A model generated the notes under the pieces. That model made no database searches. It was given only the letters and a program-made list of their open reading frames with translations, and was not told the DNA's origin. Both the position numbers and the translations under genes were made by a program. From Candidatus Eisenbergiella merdavium (GTDB lineage Bacteria; Bacillota; Clostridia; Lachnospirales; Lachnospiraceae): a stretch of 64,000 bases of DNA. Location: positions 34,133 through 98,132 of the forward strand of contig DWWS01000065.1 of assembly GCA_019119595.1 (NCBI GenBank). The letters run 5' to 3'. Positions 42,028 through 51,403 of this stretch are shown here, piece after piece (within the stretch, counting starts at the first letter, position 1; each line of letters starts with the position of its first letter).

Positions 42028-43203
42028 ATGAAACGTGCCAAATTTCACTCTCTAACAAGTCTTCTGCTCAGCCTGCTTCTTTCCCTTTCGCTCTCCGCAG
42101 GCTGCGCCCCGGCAGCGGGGGATACAGCCCCGGCACCGGAAGCGGCGGGCATTTCCCCCGCTGTGGAAACGACAGCTGAAGTCGCTTCTGCGGAAACCGA
42201 TTCTGATACGGCCATTGCTTCCGAAGAAGCTTCTTCGCTTTCTTCTGAGGAAGCCCTTTCTGAAGAAGCAAGCGAGGAAGCGGCTCCTTCCCGGGATGCC
42301 GCTCCGGATTATTCCGACAGCGAGAGCTGGGCTTATCTGGAAACCGATGCTGCCGGGAGGCAGGCGGATGTTTTTTTTATCTGTCCTTCGGTGTACGGCG
42401 GCTCGGATGAGGCCTGCAACATGTCTCTCTCCGATACGGAAACCAGGGAAAGCTTTGTGGGAGCCATCAACATGGAAAAGGGCATCTACGACGCAGACAG
42501 CCGTTTCTTCGCTCCCTACTATCGTCAGATCGGGCTGAACGTCTATGAAATGCCGGAAACGGACCGGGAGCCCTATCTGCAGACCGCCTATTCGGACGTC
42601 CGCTCCGCTTTTCTTTACTACATGGAAAATTATAACGACGGCCGTCCCATTGTTCTGGCCGGATTTTCGCAGGGCGCCGATATGTGCCTGCGCCTGATGA
42701 AGGAGCTTTTTGACGACGAAGCCCTTTCCGATCAGCTTGTCGCCTGCTACGCCATCGGCTGGCGGGTCACCCCTGAGGATCTGCAGGAATACCCCCATCT
42801 GAAAATGGCCTCCGGAGAAAAGGATACCGGAGTCATCGTTTCCTTTAACAGCGAAGCGGAAGGGATCACCGATTCCCTGCTCATTCCAGAGGGCACAACG
42901 ACCTGTGCCATCAATCCTCTGAACTGGAAAACGGACGGCACCCCTGCGGACAAAAGCCTGAATCTGGGCGCCTGCTTCACCGATTACAGCGGCTCTGTCA
43001 CCTCTGAGGTACCAATGCTGACCGGAGCCTATATCGACGAAGCGCGCGGTTCCCTGATCGTGCCCGACGTTTCCGCGGAGGATTATCCGGCGGGGCTCTC
43101 CATTTTCACGGACGGCGTATATCATCTGTACGACTATCAGTTCTTCTACCGCAATCTGCAGCAGAACGTCCAGGACCGCATTGACGCTTATTTTGAAGCG
43201 TAA
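42028..43203 (+). CDS. DUF3089-domain alpha/beta-hydrolase-like lipoprotein
   Basis: 391 residues. Lipobox SLSAGC with C26, then a long Ala/Glu/Ser-rich linker (30-95, nearly repetitive EEASEE), then the DUF3089 domain: SWAYLETDAAGRQADVFFIC, FFAPYYRQIGLNVYEMP and the nucleophile elbow VLAGFSQGADM (Ser in GFSQG). The domain is an alpha/beta hydrolase fold of unknown substrate, anchored outside the cell. The low-complexity linker suggests a spacer across the wall. Monocistronic, with its own promoter. Confidence 0.8.
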   Translation: MKRAKFHSLTSLLLSLLLSLSLSAGCAPAAGDTAPAPEAAGISPAVETTAEVASAETDSDTAIASEEASSLSSEEALSEEASEEAAPSRDAAPDYSDSESWAYLETDAAGRQADVFFICPSVYGGSDEACNMSLSDTETRESFVGAINMEKGIYDADSRFFAPYYRQIGLNVYEMPETDREPYLQTAYSDVRSAFLYYMENYNDGRPIVLAGFSQGADMCLRLMKELFDDEALSDQLVACYAIGWRVTPEDLQEYPHLKMASGEKDTGVIVSFNSEAEGITDSLLIPEGTTTCAINPLNWKTDGTPADKSLNLGACFTDYSGSVTSEVPMLTGAYIDEARGSLIVPDVSAEDYPAGLSIFTDGVYHLYDYQFFYRNLQQNVQDRIDAYFEA

Positions 43204-43353
43204 GATGTTCCGGCCGGGCAAAATACAGCAACGGGCCAGATACAGCGATGGGAAAAATGCGGCTGCCAGAACCGCCAAACGCGTGCTACGGCAGCCGTCG
43301 TTCAGGCATTCGCTCTTTGTCATCCATCTGTCTTCAGCGCCTTTCTTCTCCAC

Positions 43354-43788
43354 TCAGCCACCTGCCCCCAGATCCTTTCTCATCCACACATGGGGACAGC
43401 CCTCATCAAAATCCGTATCCCCAAAGGCGGTATAGCCCTGCTTTGCATAAAAAGGCTCCGCCTGTCTCTGGGCGTGGAGGCAGATGGAGGCACCGCCCGC
43501 CTTTCTGATCTCCCGTTCGGCTCCCGCCAGCAGAAGGGCGCCGAGATCTTTTCCCCGATAGGGCCTGCGCATAGCCAGCCGTCCGACGCCGTATTCTCCC
43601 TCCCGCGCTCCCGGATAGATCCGGCAGACCGCCGCAGGAAGCCCGTCGCAGAACAGAACAAGATGGACGGCAGAATCGTCGGTTTCGTCAAATTCCTCCT
43701 GAAAGCCCTGCTCCCGGACAAAGACCTCCTCTCTGATCTCTATGGCCTCTTTGGGCAGTATTTTGTATGCTTCTATATGTTTTTCCAA
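43354..43788 (-). CDS. GNAT N-acetyltransferase, ElaA-like
   Basis: 144 residues if the TTG at 43788 is used (AAAGGAG ten bases before); an ATG at 43833 overlaps the Rpn-like gene's stop codon and would add a Cys-rich, non-conserved leader. Pattern: EIREEVFVREQGFQEEFDET, then VGRLAMRRPYRGKDLGALLL (acetyl-CoA loop) and FYAKQGYTAFGDTDFDEG. Function beyond acetyl transfer is unknown. Confidence 0.8.
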   Translation of the reverse strand: MEKHIEAYKILPKEAIEIREEVFVREQGFQEEFDETDDSAVHLVLFCDGLPAAVCRIYPGAREGEYGVGRLAMRRPYRGKDLGALLLAGAEREIRKAGGASICLHAQRQAEPFYAKQGYTAFGDTDFDEGCPHVWMRKDLGAGG

Positions 43789-43832
43789 TTTCCACTTACT
43801 CCTTTTATCTCCATCATCCCGGCAGCAATGCA

Positions 43833-44549
43833 TTACAAAACATTTCCCTGCAGCCCCGTTTTCTCCAAAAAAGCTTCTGCCGTATCCGCCTCTATTGCCG
43901 CCCTCAGCCAGGCCTCCAGAAGCGAGACATCCTTTTCCTCAAAAATGCGTTCTTTCAGCACCTCCGGTACGGAGCCCTTCATCTCCAATGCCAGTATTAC
44001 GGATTCTCCTTTCCCTTCCGCTTTTCCGCTCCTATATTCCGCTTTGCCAAATTTCTTCAGCTCTTCTTCCTCGTTGTACTCGAAAATTGACACGGCTATC
44101 ACCTCTTTTCTCTGATCTCTCAGAAAATCCGCCAGTATTCCTTCCGCAATACATTCCGTTACGGCTCTGTCCACCGCCTTCTCGATCGTCCCCTCAGCGT
44201 CTGCATACTTCCTGACCCGAGCCACAAATTCACTGTATTCCCTCAGCGTCCTGCACCGTTTCATCAGCTCCCCGTTATGCCCCTGGTTGATGTTCAGAAA
44301 CCTCACCTTCAGCTCCAGCTCAGGCCCCTTTTTCTCCTGCTGTTTTCCCTTTCTTTCCGCAAAAGCGTCTGACAGCTTCAGAGTGATATCCTCCGGTGCC
44401 TTCGTGCTTCCGTTATAAAATACCACAAAATGCGGTGCCGGAATTCTGACCAGAGTCGAGGTATATAACGACTCCCCGTCCACATATTTTTCCAGAAGAC
44501 GTGAGATGTAAAACAGATCCCGCAGGGGCATGTGTATGGTTTCCTGCAT
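43833..44549 (-). CDS. Rpn-family (recombination-promoting nuclease/putative transposase) protein, lacking the N-terminal nuclease half
   Basis: 238 residues from the ATG at 44549, with AAGGAG five bases before. MPLRDLFYISRLLEKYVDGE, then PHFVVFYNGSTKAPEDIT and MKRCRTLREYSEFVARVRKY, and a final AVTECIAEGILADFLRDQRK. In the family this part follows a PD-(D/E)xK nuclease region (ending in YNPNMPLRD), which is absent upstream in every frame. So it is an N-terminally truncated copy that nevertheless has a good ribosome binding site. GNAT lies immediately downstream. Confidence 0.7.
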   Translation of the reverse strand: MQETIHMPLRDLFYISRLLEKYVDGESLYTSTLVRIPAPHFVVFYNGSTKAPEDITLKLSDAFAERKGKQQEKKGPELELKVRFLNINQGHNGELMKRCRTLREYSEFVARVRKYADAEGTIEKAVDRAVTECIAEGILADFLRDQRKEVIAVSIFEYNEEEELKKFGKAEYRSGKAEGKGESVILALEMKGSVPEVLKERIFEEKDVSLLEAWLRAAIEADTAEAFLEKTGLQGNVL

Positions 44550-44879
44550 GGCAGCTCCTTTCCCGCGCAGATGGGAACGGCCTGCATGCGGCACAGGCCC
44601 TGCGCGCCGGCGGCAGGAGCGGCATTCTTTCTCTCTACTCCTGCCGTTTTCGTATGGGTTACATGATTGGGATTGAAAATCAGCATAGAGTTTCCGAAAT
44701 GAATGTCAGAATGAACAGACGGCGGAGACCCGCCGGAGCCGAACGGCTTCACAGAAAATTTATGCCTGTCTGTATTGTAGCATCTTCCCTGTCCTCACAC
44801 AAGAAAAGAATTTCTTAATGGAAAATTTTTTAGAAAGGAAACTTTAGAAACTTTTTCATCCAAAGACGCAGCCTGCAGG

Positions 44880-44907
44880 TTGTCCGGAATCAAATATCTG
44901 CTATAAT
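44880..44907 (+). promoter_or_regulatory. Extended -10 promoter before the NUDIX gene
   Basis: TTGTCC (44880-44885), 16-base spacer, TGCTATAAT (-10 at 44902-44907), leaving a 110-base leader before the ATG at 45022. The 470-base gap 44550-45021 has no gene otherwise. Confidence 0.65.
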
Positions 44908-45021
44908 AGAGCCATAGCCGCGTTCCGTCGTCCGGCGGGAACGGTCCCGGCAGCTGGCAGAAGGTTCAGAAAGCCTTTCGGTACAGGCCTAAAATTTTCA
45001 GAAAGAAAGAAGGAATATCAC

Positions 45022-45513
45022 ATGCATTTTACATACTGTCCGCACTGCGGAAGCAGACTCATCCAAAAGGAGATCGGCGACGAAGGACTTCTGCCCTTCT
45101 GCGAAGCATGCAGCGTCCCTCTGTGGGATATGTTCACCACAAGCATCATCGCCGCCGTGGTCAACGAGCAGAATGAGATCGCGCTGTTACGGCAGGGCTA
45201 TGTATCCGCCTCCAGTTATGTCTGCGTTGCAGGGGTCATGAAAATGGGAGAATCCGCCGAGGATACGGTGATCCGTGAGGTAAAGGAGGAACTGGGCCTT
45301 ACCGTAGAAAAGCTGCATTTTATCAGAAGCTATCCCTATGAAAAAAAGGAGATGCTCATGCTCGGCTTCCTGGCCCGCGTGAAAAAAGAGGATTTCGTGC
45401 TGTCCGGCGAGGTGGACGCCGCCGAATGGGTTAGCCTAAAGCAGGCTCCGGACCGGCTCCGCCAGGGGAGCATCGCCTGGCAGCTGGTAAAGAGTGTACA
45501 GAAGATGGCATAA
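45022..45513 (+). CDS. Zinc-ribbon NUDIX hydrolase (NudC-like)
   Basis: 163 residues. The N-terminal zinc ribbon is YCPHCGSRL...PFCEACS (two CxxC pairs, about 5-33). The NUDIX box is GVMKMGESAEDTVIREV plus KEELGL, matching GX5EX7REUXEEXGU with all catalytic residues. Such proteins hydrolyse NAD(H) or other nucleotide diphosphates; the typical NudC YPRxDPxxI motif is not seen, so specificity is open. A good GAAGGAAT site precedes the ATG; the bidirectional terminator at 45553-45596 follows. Confidence 0.88.
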   Translation: MHFTYCPHCGSRLIQKEIGDEGLLPFCEACSVPLWDMFTTSIIAAVVNEQNEIALLRQGYVSASSYVCVAGVMKMGESAEDTVIREVKEELGLTVEKLHFIRSYPYEKKEMLMLGFLARVKKEDFVLSGEVDAAEWVSLKQAPDRLRQGSIAWQLVKSVQKMA

Positions 45514-45552
45514 CACCAGCCAGCGATACCCGGCAGCCCAGCCGGGGCGGAA

Positions 45553-45596
45553 AAAATCCGGAGAAGCAACGCATTTTCGCATGCTCTCCGGATTTT
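45553..45596. terminator. Bidirectional terminator between NUDIX and RNHCP genes
   Basis: AAAATCCGGAGA (45553-45564) pairs perfectly with TCTCCGGATTTT (45585-45596); A and T tracts on both sides serve both convergent genes. Confidence 0.85.
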
Positions 45597-45611
45597 CTTT
45601 TCGTTTTCATT

Positions 45612-46040
45612 CTACTGGCAATATTCCCCGTCCCCGCCCATCATGCGGGTCATCTCCTGGATGCGCTCGATCGGGAAGGGTGGAGCGGTAAGGGGCCGCA
45701 GCGCGATGGACATGAGCTTCATCGGGTTGTCGTCCGCCGCAATGCGGTTGGAGCTCATCTGCCCGCACCTGCGGCATCTGTGGACGATGGCCCATTCGCC
45801 GTTTTTCCTCACCCATACCGCGACCGGATCCATATATCCGCCGCAGTCGGAAGCCCTGTCTCCCGGCTTGATGTCCACATGCAGGCTGGTCAGGCAGTTC
45901 GGGCAGTGATTCCTGTGATCGCTCCCCGCGCCGTCCGGCACCACCTGGCGGCCGCAGACCTTACAGGTAAAAACCTCCCTGCATGGATGCAGCCTGTAGT
46001 ACCCCTTTTCATATTGCATTCTTTTATTTTCTCTATTCAA
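45612..46040 (-). CDS. RNHCP-domain protein
   Basis: 142 residues with zinc-binding cysteines FTCKVCGRQV, then SDHRNHCPNCLTSLHVD (the RNHCP motif that names the family), DCGGYMDPVAVWVRKNGEW and HRCRRCGQMSSNRI. Function is unknown; members are small zinc proteins often near translation genes. Its start overlaps the stop of the CD3324-like gene by 8 bp, so the two are coupled. Confidence 0.85.
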   Translation of the reverse strand: MNRENKRMQYEKGYYRLHPCREVFTCKVCGRQVVPDGAGSDHRNHCPNCLTSLHVDIKPGDRASDCGGYMDPVAVWVRKNGEWAIVHRCRRCGQMSSNRIAADDNPMKLMSIALRPLTAPPFPIERIQEMTRMMGGDGEYCQ

Positions 46041-46341
46041 TTTGCGTGCCCTCCTTTTGTTTTTCTGCCTGGGAGGGCCTTCGTTTCCGTATGATCCTCT
46101 GGATGCTTTTTTCAGATAAAAAATACTCTTCTGACAGCTCCGGTATGGTCTTTCCGGAGGCGTATCCGTCGTAGATCCTTCCGTCCCGCGCCTCCAGCCT
46201 CGCGCGAAGCCCGCTGTTTTCTCCCCAGCCGGAGTGCGCCTCGCATTTCCTTGGAATGTACAGGATCTGGCCGTCTACATATTTCTGTATCTCGGCCACA
46301 AGCTCCTGCGGCAGGACGTCGGATGCTTTTCTATAGCCCAT
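46033..46341 (-). CDS. CD3324-family HTH protein (Mor-like)
   Basis: 102 residues: GYRKASDVLPQELVAEIQKY, VDGQILYIPRK, and a C-terminal HTH ELSEEYFLSEKSIQRIIRKR. The pattern is that of the CD3324 family of Clostridia, related to Mor transcription activators. Targets unknown. Couples to the RNHCP gene downstream. Confidence 0.85.
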   Translation of the reverse strand: MGYRKASDVLPQELVAEIQKYVDGQILYIPRKCEAHSGWGENSGLRARLEARDGRIYDGYASGKTIPELSEEYFLSEKSIQRIIRKRRPSQAEKQKEGTQIE

Positions 46342-46772
46342 CTGTGCCCTCCTAATGTTTTGCTATTAGGAAACGCGATGGCCATAGCATCTGTTTTTTT
46401 CATGCAATAGCCATCGCTATCGCGCAGTTTGGCTAAAATTCCTCTTCATGCACTCACCATTGATCCTTTCTTTTCGTTCTTGTCCAAATGATTTCCATCA
46501 TTTGAATGATTTCTGCCATTGTGAATGATTCTGATCATTGTGAATGACCAGTCATTATGAATGATTTTATCATCCATTCACAGCCATCTTAACAGCTCCC
46601 GGCGTTTCTGACAACCTCATTTTCTTTTTAACCTGTTCTTGAGCGACAGCAGAATAGGGGTCAGATAGCCGCGCCAATCCTTCTTTACGCCGCGCCCGTT
46701 CTGTGCCATAATGGAGAAAACAAAGGTCCGGAAATTTGTACGCGCGCCAAAGCGCGCAGATGGGGGCAAAAG
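46342..46772. other. Gene-free interval with a hairpin and degenerate AATGATT repeats
   Basis: 430 bases. CGCGATGGCCATAG...CTATCGCG forms an imperfect stem near 46372-46433. From 46487 to about 46581 five units starting AATGA follow each other at 18, 19, 19 and 17 bp (starts 46487, 46505, 46524, 46543, 46560), several with internal ATGAT..ATCAT symmetry. GCGCGCCAAAGCGCGC is a small stem just before the dehydratase ribosome binding site. CATAAT near 46708 may be that gene's -10. Confidence 0.55.
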
Positions 46773-48500
46773 ATGGAAAAGCTGAGAAGCCAGGAATTGA
46801 GAAAAAAAGCGCCGGAGCTGGATCCGCTCCGGCTGGGAACGGGATGGAAGCAGGAGGATCTGGCAAAGCCGCAGATCCTCATTGAAAGCTCCTTCGGGGA
46901 CAGCCATCCGGGGAGCGTGCATCTTTTGGAGCTTGCCGAACGGGCGAAGGAGGGAGCCGCGCGGGAAGGAGGCTTCGGGGCCAGATATTTCTGCACGGAT
47001 ATCTGCGACGGGGAGGCGCAGGGGCATAACGGGATGAATTATTCCCTGCCCTCCCGGGACATGATGGCCAACATGATCGAGATCCACGCCTGCGCCACGC
47101 CCTTCGACGGGGCGGTTTACATCGCGGGCTGCGATAAAAGCATGCCCGCCCATCTGATGGCGGCGGGGAGGGTGGATATTCCCTGCGTGGTCCTGCCCGG
47201 CGGCGTCATGAACGCCGGGCCCGATCTTCTGACGCTGGAGCAGATCGGCGCCTACAGCGCCATGTATGAGCGGGGAGAGATCAGCAGGGAGGAATTTTCT
47301 TTTTACCAGACCCATGCCTGTCCCTCCTGCGGAGCCTGCTCCTTCATGGGAACCGCTTCCACCATGCAGATCATGGCGGAGGCGCTGGGTCTCGCTCTGC
47401 CCGGGACGGCGCTTCTTCCCGCGGCGGAAGGCGTGCTGAGGGAGGCCGCCGTCCGCGCGGGCACCCAGGCGGTGCGCCTGGCCCGGATGGGGCTGACCCC
47501 TTCCGGGATCGTCACGGAAAAATCCTTTGAAAACGCGGTGATGGTTCACGCCGCTATTTCCGGCTCCACCAATTCGCTTCTGCACCTGCCCGCCATTGCC
47601 CATGAGTTCGGGATCCGGCTGGACGCGGACAGCTTCGACCGGCTGCACCGGGGCGCCCACTATCTTCTGAACATCCGTCCCGCCGGGCAGTGGCCCGCCC
47701 AGTTCTTTTCTTATGCGGGCGGCGTTCCCGCGGTGATGGAGGAGATCCGAAGCATGCTCCATCTGGATGTGATGACCGTAACGGGAAAGACGCTGGGTGA
47801 AAATCTGGATGAGCTGAAAAGGAACGGCTTTTACGAAGAACGGCAAAAGCGCCTTGCCGATTACGGCCTGAAAAAAGAGGATGTGATCCGGCCCTTTGAC
47901 CGCCCTTTCGGAACCGACGGGAGCGTTGCGGTGCTGAAGGGAAATCTTGCGCCGGACGGCGCGGTGGTCAAGCATACGGTGGTGCCGAAGGAGATGTTTT
48001 CCGCCGTTCTTACCGCCCGGCCCTTCGACTGCGAGGAGGACGCCCTGAACGCGGTTCTCACCGGAAGCATCCGCCCCGGAGACGCGGTCATCATCCGCTA
48101 CGAGGGCCCGAAGGGAAGCGGCATGCCGGAAATGTTTTACACCACGGAGGCCATCGCCTCCGATCCCGTCCTCGCCTCCTCCATCGCCCTTCTGACGGAC
48201 GGGCGGTTTTCCGGCGCATCAAAGGGCCCGGCGGTGGGACACATCTCCCCGGAGGCTGCGGAGGGCGGCCCCATCGCGCTGGTGGAGGAGGGGGATCTGA
48301 TCGAGCTGGACATCCCGAAGCGGCTCCTGCGCCTTGTGGGCGTGAAGGGCCGGCGGGTGGAAGAAGCGCAGATAGAAGAAATCCTTCGTCAGAGAAAAGC
48401 GGCCTGGGCCGCGCCGGAGAGCAGATATGAAAAGGGGGTGCTCCGGCAGTTCGCCAGTCTTGCGGTATCACCCATGAAGGGCGGGTATATGAATGGTTAA
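46773..48500 (+). CDS. IlvD/Edd-family dehydratase, probably acting on a sugar acid
   Basis: 575 residues, full length. Fe-S cysteines sit in FCTDICDGEAQGHNGMNYSL, VYIAGCDKSMPAHLMAA and HACPSCGACSFMGTASTM; the end RFSGASKGPAVGHISPEA is the conserved C-terminal loop. IlvD proper usually has SGMFTANSM at the third site, whereas MGTASTM is the form I know from sugar-acid (xylonate/arabinonate) dehydratases. Either way it removes water from a dihydroxy acid to give a 2-keto acid using an Fe-S cluster. Monocistronic; neighbours give no pathway hint. Confidence 0.82.
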   Translation: MEKLRSQELRKKAPELDPLRLGTGWKQEDLAKPQILIESSFGDSHPGSVHLLELAERAKEGAAREGGFGARYFCTDICDGEAQGHNGMNYSLPSRDMMANMIEIHACATPFDGAVYIAGCDKSMPAHLMAAGRVDIPCVVLPGGVMNAGPDLLTLEQIGAYSAMYERGEISREEFSFYQTHACPSCGACSFMGTASTMQIMAEALGLALPGTALLPAAEGVLREAAVRAGTQAVRLARMGLTPSGIVTEKSFENAVMVHAAISGSTNSLLHLPAIAHEFGIRLDADSFDRLHRGAHYLLNIRPAGQWPAQFFSYAGGVPAVMEEIRSMLHLDVMTVTGKTLGENLDELKRNGFYEERQKRLADYGLKKEDVIRPFDRPFGTDGSVAVLKGNLAPDGAVVKHTVVPKEMFSAVLTARPFDCEEDALNAVLTGSIRPGDAVIIRYEGPKGSGMPEMFYTTEAIASDPVLASSIALLTDGRFSGASKGPAVGHISPEAAEGGPIALVEEGDLIELDIPKRLLRLVGVKGRRVEEAQIEEILRQRKAAWAAPESRYEKGVLRQFASLAVSPMKGGYMNG

Positions 48501-48575
48501 TGCGGATGGATCTATGAATGGACAGCGGAAGGACGAGGATACGGGCGGCCTGCAAAGGACGAATAAGCGGACGGC

Positions 48576-50516
48576 CTACGAAAGCTCCAAATATTCCTCC
48601 ATCAGCCCCTCCAGCTCCTGCTCCGCCCGGTCGATCTCCTGCTGCAGCTCGTTGAGGCGCAGATAGTCCGCCGCAAGCTCCGGCGAAGCAAACTGCTCCT
48701 TCAGGCCGGCGATCTGCTGCTCGCAGAGGGATATTTTTTCCTCCAGCTTTGCCAGACGCCGCTCCCGCTTCGCCTGCTCCTTGCCGGGATTGAAATAATT
48801 TTTCTCCTTTTCCGGTGCAGCGCCGTCCCCTTGTCCGGCACGGACGCTGTCCGCCTTTCCCGCGCTGCGGCCGGGCAGGATAAGGAAGGCCCCCGCCTCC
48901 GTTTCCCTGCGCTTTGCGCGTTCCTCCGCGTACTGGTCGTAGCCGTAGGGGTAGAGAACGGCGCCGTCCTCCCTAAGCTCCAGCAGCTGATCCGCAACGC
49001 CCCTGACAAAATATCTGTCATGAGAGACAAAAAGCACCGTGCCCTCATATCCCCTCAGCAGGCCCTCCAGCGTTTCCTTTCCCACGATGTCCATGTGGTT
49101 GGTGGGCTCGTCCAGGATCAGCAGGTTGGGCCTTCTCTGAAAGATCTTGCACAGAGCGAGCCTGGCCTTTTCTCCGCCGGACAGAAGCTTTACCTGCTTG
49201 AAGACGTCGTCCTGGGTGAACAGAAACGCGCCGAGGGCGCTTCTTGCTTCTGTCTGTGTCAGCCCCGGAAATTCATCCCAGAAGTCCGTCAGCACATCCT
49301 TTTCCGAAGCATACTGCGCGGATTCCTGGTCAAAATATCCCGCCTGCACATTAACGCCGAAGCGGATCTCCCCGCCCAGAGCCGGAAGCTTCCCCACAAG
49401 GGTTTTTAAAAAGGTGGATTTTCCCGTCCCGTTGTCTCCCACGACCGCCATCTTCTCCCCCTTTTTCAGTTCCAGGCTGATCCGGGCGAGGGGAGCCTCA
49501 TAGCCCACCTCCAATGCGCTGACGGAGAGCACCTCCTTACCGGATTCCAGCTCCGGCTTCAGACTTTTGCGGAAGGTTCTTCCGTCAGCGGCCATCGGGT
49601 TTTCAATCCTGTCCATATGCTCGATGGCTTTTTTCTTGGAACGGGTCATCGCCACCTTGGTTGGCTTGTTCTTAAAACGCTCCACCAGCGTCTCCAGCCG
49701 CCTGATCTCCTGCTGCTGCAGGGTATAATCCTTGAGCTGCTTCTCATAGTCCGCCTGCTTCGTCTCCACAAAATGACTGTAATTTCCCGGATAACGCTTC
49801 GCGGTCTTATACTCGATCTCATAAACCACATCCGCCACGTTATCGAGGAACATCCGGTCATGGGAAACCACCACGACCGCCCGGTTGTAGCTCTTCAAAT
49901 ACTGTTCCAGCCACTCCACCGCCGCCATGTCCAGGTGGTTCGTGGGCTCGTCCAGCAGCATGATGTCCGGCTTTGACAAAAGCAGCTTGATGAAGGCGAT
50001 CCGGGAGCGCTGTCCGCCGGAAAATTCTGCCATCCTCCTGTTTCTGTCCTCGTCCCGGAAGCCGAAGCTGTAGAACAGGGCGTCGAATTCCCGGTCGTAG
50101 TGATAGCCTCCCATTGCCTCGAAGCGCTCCTGCAGGGCGCTGTAGCGCCTCACATTTTCCTCCGACGCCTCCCGCTCCACCTCTGAAAGCGCCTGCTCCA
50201 TCCGTTCCCGCACGTCAAGGACGGGGGCGAAAACCTTGCGGATCTCCTCCTCCACCGTGATATCCTCATCCTCAAAGGCGACCTGCTTCAGATAACCGAT
50301 GGAGGGCTTTCCCGCCCTTGCGATGAAAATGTCCTCGTCCGAATCCCGTTTGGAAAGCTCCACCTCGCCCGCGATCAGCTTCAGAAGCGTGCTCTTTCCG
50401 CAGCCGTTTCTTCCGACCACGGCGATCTTTTCGTTATTCCGGATCTCAAAATTGATATGCTCCAGTATGGTATCGGCTCCGAACCTGACGCAGCCGTTTG
50501 CGATCTGATACAGCAT
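48576..50516 (-). CDS. ABC-F family ATPase (ribosome-associated type)
   Basis: 646 residues from the ATG at 50516 (GGGAGGAGC before it; the frame is open to 50600 but that start is weak). Two ABC cassettes: Walker A GRNGCGKSTLLK, signature FSGGQRSRIAF, Walker B LLDEPTNHLD; then GDNGTGKSTFLK, LSGGEKARLAL, LDEPTNHMD. An interdomain linker (about 245-320) and a C-terminal coiled coil (about 585-640, EKISLCEQQIAGLKEQF) are typical. No membrane segments. ABC-F proteins act on the ribosome E site in translation or antibiotic protection; the subfamily is not decided. Confidence 0.9.
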   Translation of the reverse strand: MLYQIANGCVRFGADTILEHINFEIRNNEKIAVVGRNGCGKSTLLKLIAGEVELSKRDSDEDIFIARAGKPSIGYLKQVAFEDEDITVEEEIRKVFAPVLDVRERMEQALSEVEREASEENVRRYSALQERFEAMGGYHYDREFDALFYSFGFRDEDRNRRMAEFSGGQRSRIAFIKLLLSKPDIMLLDEPTNHLDMAAVEWLEQYLKSYNRAVVVVSHDRMFLDNVADVVYEIEYKTAKRYPGNYSHFVETKQADYEKQLKDYTLQQQEIRRLETLVERFKNKPTKVAMTRSKKKAIEHMDRIENPMAADGRTFRKSLKPELESGKEVLSVSALEVGYEAPLARISLELKKGEKMAVVGDNGTGKSTFLKTLVGKLPALGGEIRFGVNVQAGYFDQESAQYASEKDVLTDFWDEFPGLTQTEARSALGAFLFTQDDVFKQVKLLSGGEKARLALCKIFQRRPNLLILDEPTNHMDIVGKETLEGLLRGYEGTVLFVSHDRYFVRGVADQLLELREDGAVLYPYGYDQYAEERAKRRETEAGAFLILPGRSAGKADSVRAGQGDGAAPEKEKNYFNPGKEQAKRERRLAKLEEKISLCEQQIAGLKEQFASPELAADYLRLNELQQEIDRAEQELEGLMEEYLELS

Positions 50517-50535
50517 GCTCCTCCCTCTTTTCTCC

Positions 50536-51384
50536 TCAGCCCTCCTGCCGGAGCGCTTCCCGGATCCTTGCGATCTCCTCTTTGTGCCCCGCGTCGTCAA
50601 AGGGCGTTTCCAGATAAAAGGGCAGATCCCGCAGCGCCGGATGGCGCATCACGTTTAAAAGCGCCTCCCAGCCGATCAGCCCCTCCCCGATGGGCGCGTG
50701 CCTGTCCTTATGGGAGCCGAAGGGCATCTGGCTGTCGTTTAAGTGCACCGCCCGCAGAAGGGAAAGCCCCAGCACCCGGTCAAATTCCGCAAGAACGCCG
50801 TCCAGATCGTTCACGATATCGTATCCGGCGGCGAACACATGGCAGGTATCCAGGCAGATCCCGATGCGCTCCGGATGCTTCACCCCGTCCCGGATGGCGC
50901 GAAGCTGCTCGAACCTGTCTCCGATCTCCGTACCCTTGCCGCTCATGGTTTCCAGAAGCACCGTGATGGCTTCCTCTCCCGTGACGGCCTGATCCAGCCC
51001 GGCGATAATGTTTTCGATTCCCTTTTCCACCCCGATTCCCGTATGGCTTCCCGGGTGAAACACCAGATTTTCAATGCCGAGCGCGTCCATTCTCGCCACG
51101 TCCTCCCGGATCACCGTGCAGGCAAACTCATAGACCTTCGGCGTATCGCTCGCAAGGTTCATGGTGTAGGGCGCATGGGCCAGGATGGGGCCGAAGGCGT
51201 GCTCCCTCCGGATGCGCTGGAAGGCCTGCTCCTCCTTCCCGGACGGCGTCCGGAAATTGGAGCCTCTGGGATTGCGGCTGAAGATCTGCATGGTATCCGC
51301 TTCCATCCACACCACGTTCCGTGCGGTTTTCTCAAGCCCCTGGGCGATCGACATATGGGTTCCCATGATATAATGACGGTTCAT
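50536..51384 (-). CDS. nfo: Endonuclease IV (AP endonuclease)
   Basis: 282 residues, normal length. Zinc-site motifs in order: [82 protein letters not shown] and LETPFDD. It cleaves 5' of abasic sites in base-excision repair. GGAGG precedes the ATG. The stop lies 19 bp before the start of the ABC-F gene on the same strand. A near-perfect inverted repeat lies just upstream (51404-51450). Confidence 0.95.
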   Translation of the reverse strand: MNRHYIMGTHMSIAQGLEKTARNVVWMEADTMQIFSRNPRGSNFRTPSGKEEQAFQRIRREHAFGPILAHAPYTMNLASDTPKVYEFACTVIREDVARMDALGIENLVFHPGSHTGIGVEKGIENIIAGLDQAVTGEEAITVLLETMSGKGTEIGDRFEQLRAIRDGVKHPERIGICLDTCHVFAAGYDIVNDLDGVLAEFDRVLGLSLLRAVHLNDSQMPFGSHKDRHAPIGEGLIGWEALLNVMRHPALRDLPFYLETPFDDAGHKEEIARIREALRQEG

Positions 51385-51403
51385 TTTTCCTCCATTCCGA
51401 AAG

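Noticed and set aside
46487..46581. CRISPR array
   Set aside because: Units are only 17-19 bp, degenerate and without unique spacers.
46617..47975. 452-codon minus-strand frame over the IlvD/Edd gene
   Set aside because: Shadow of a gene with full Fe-S motif set.
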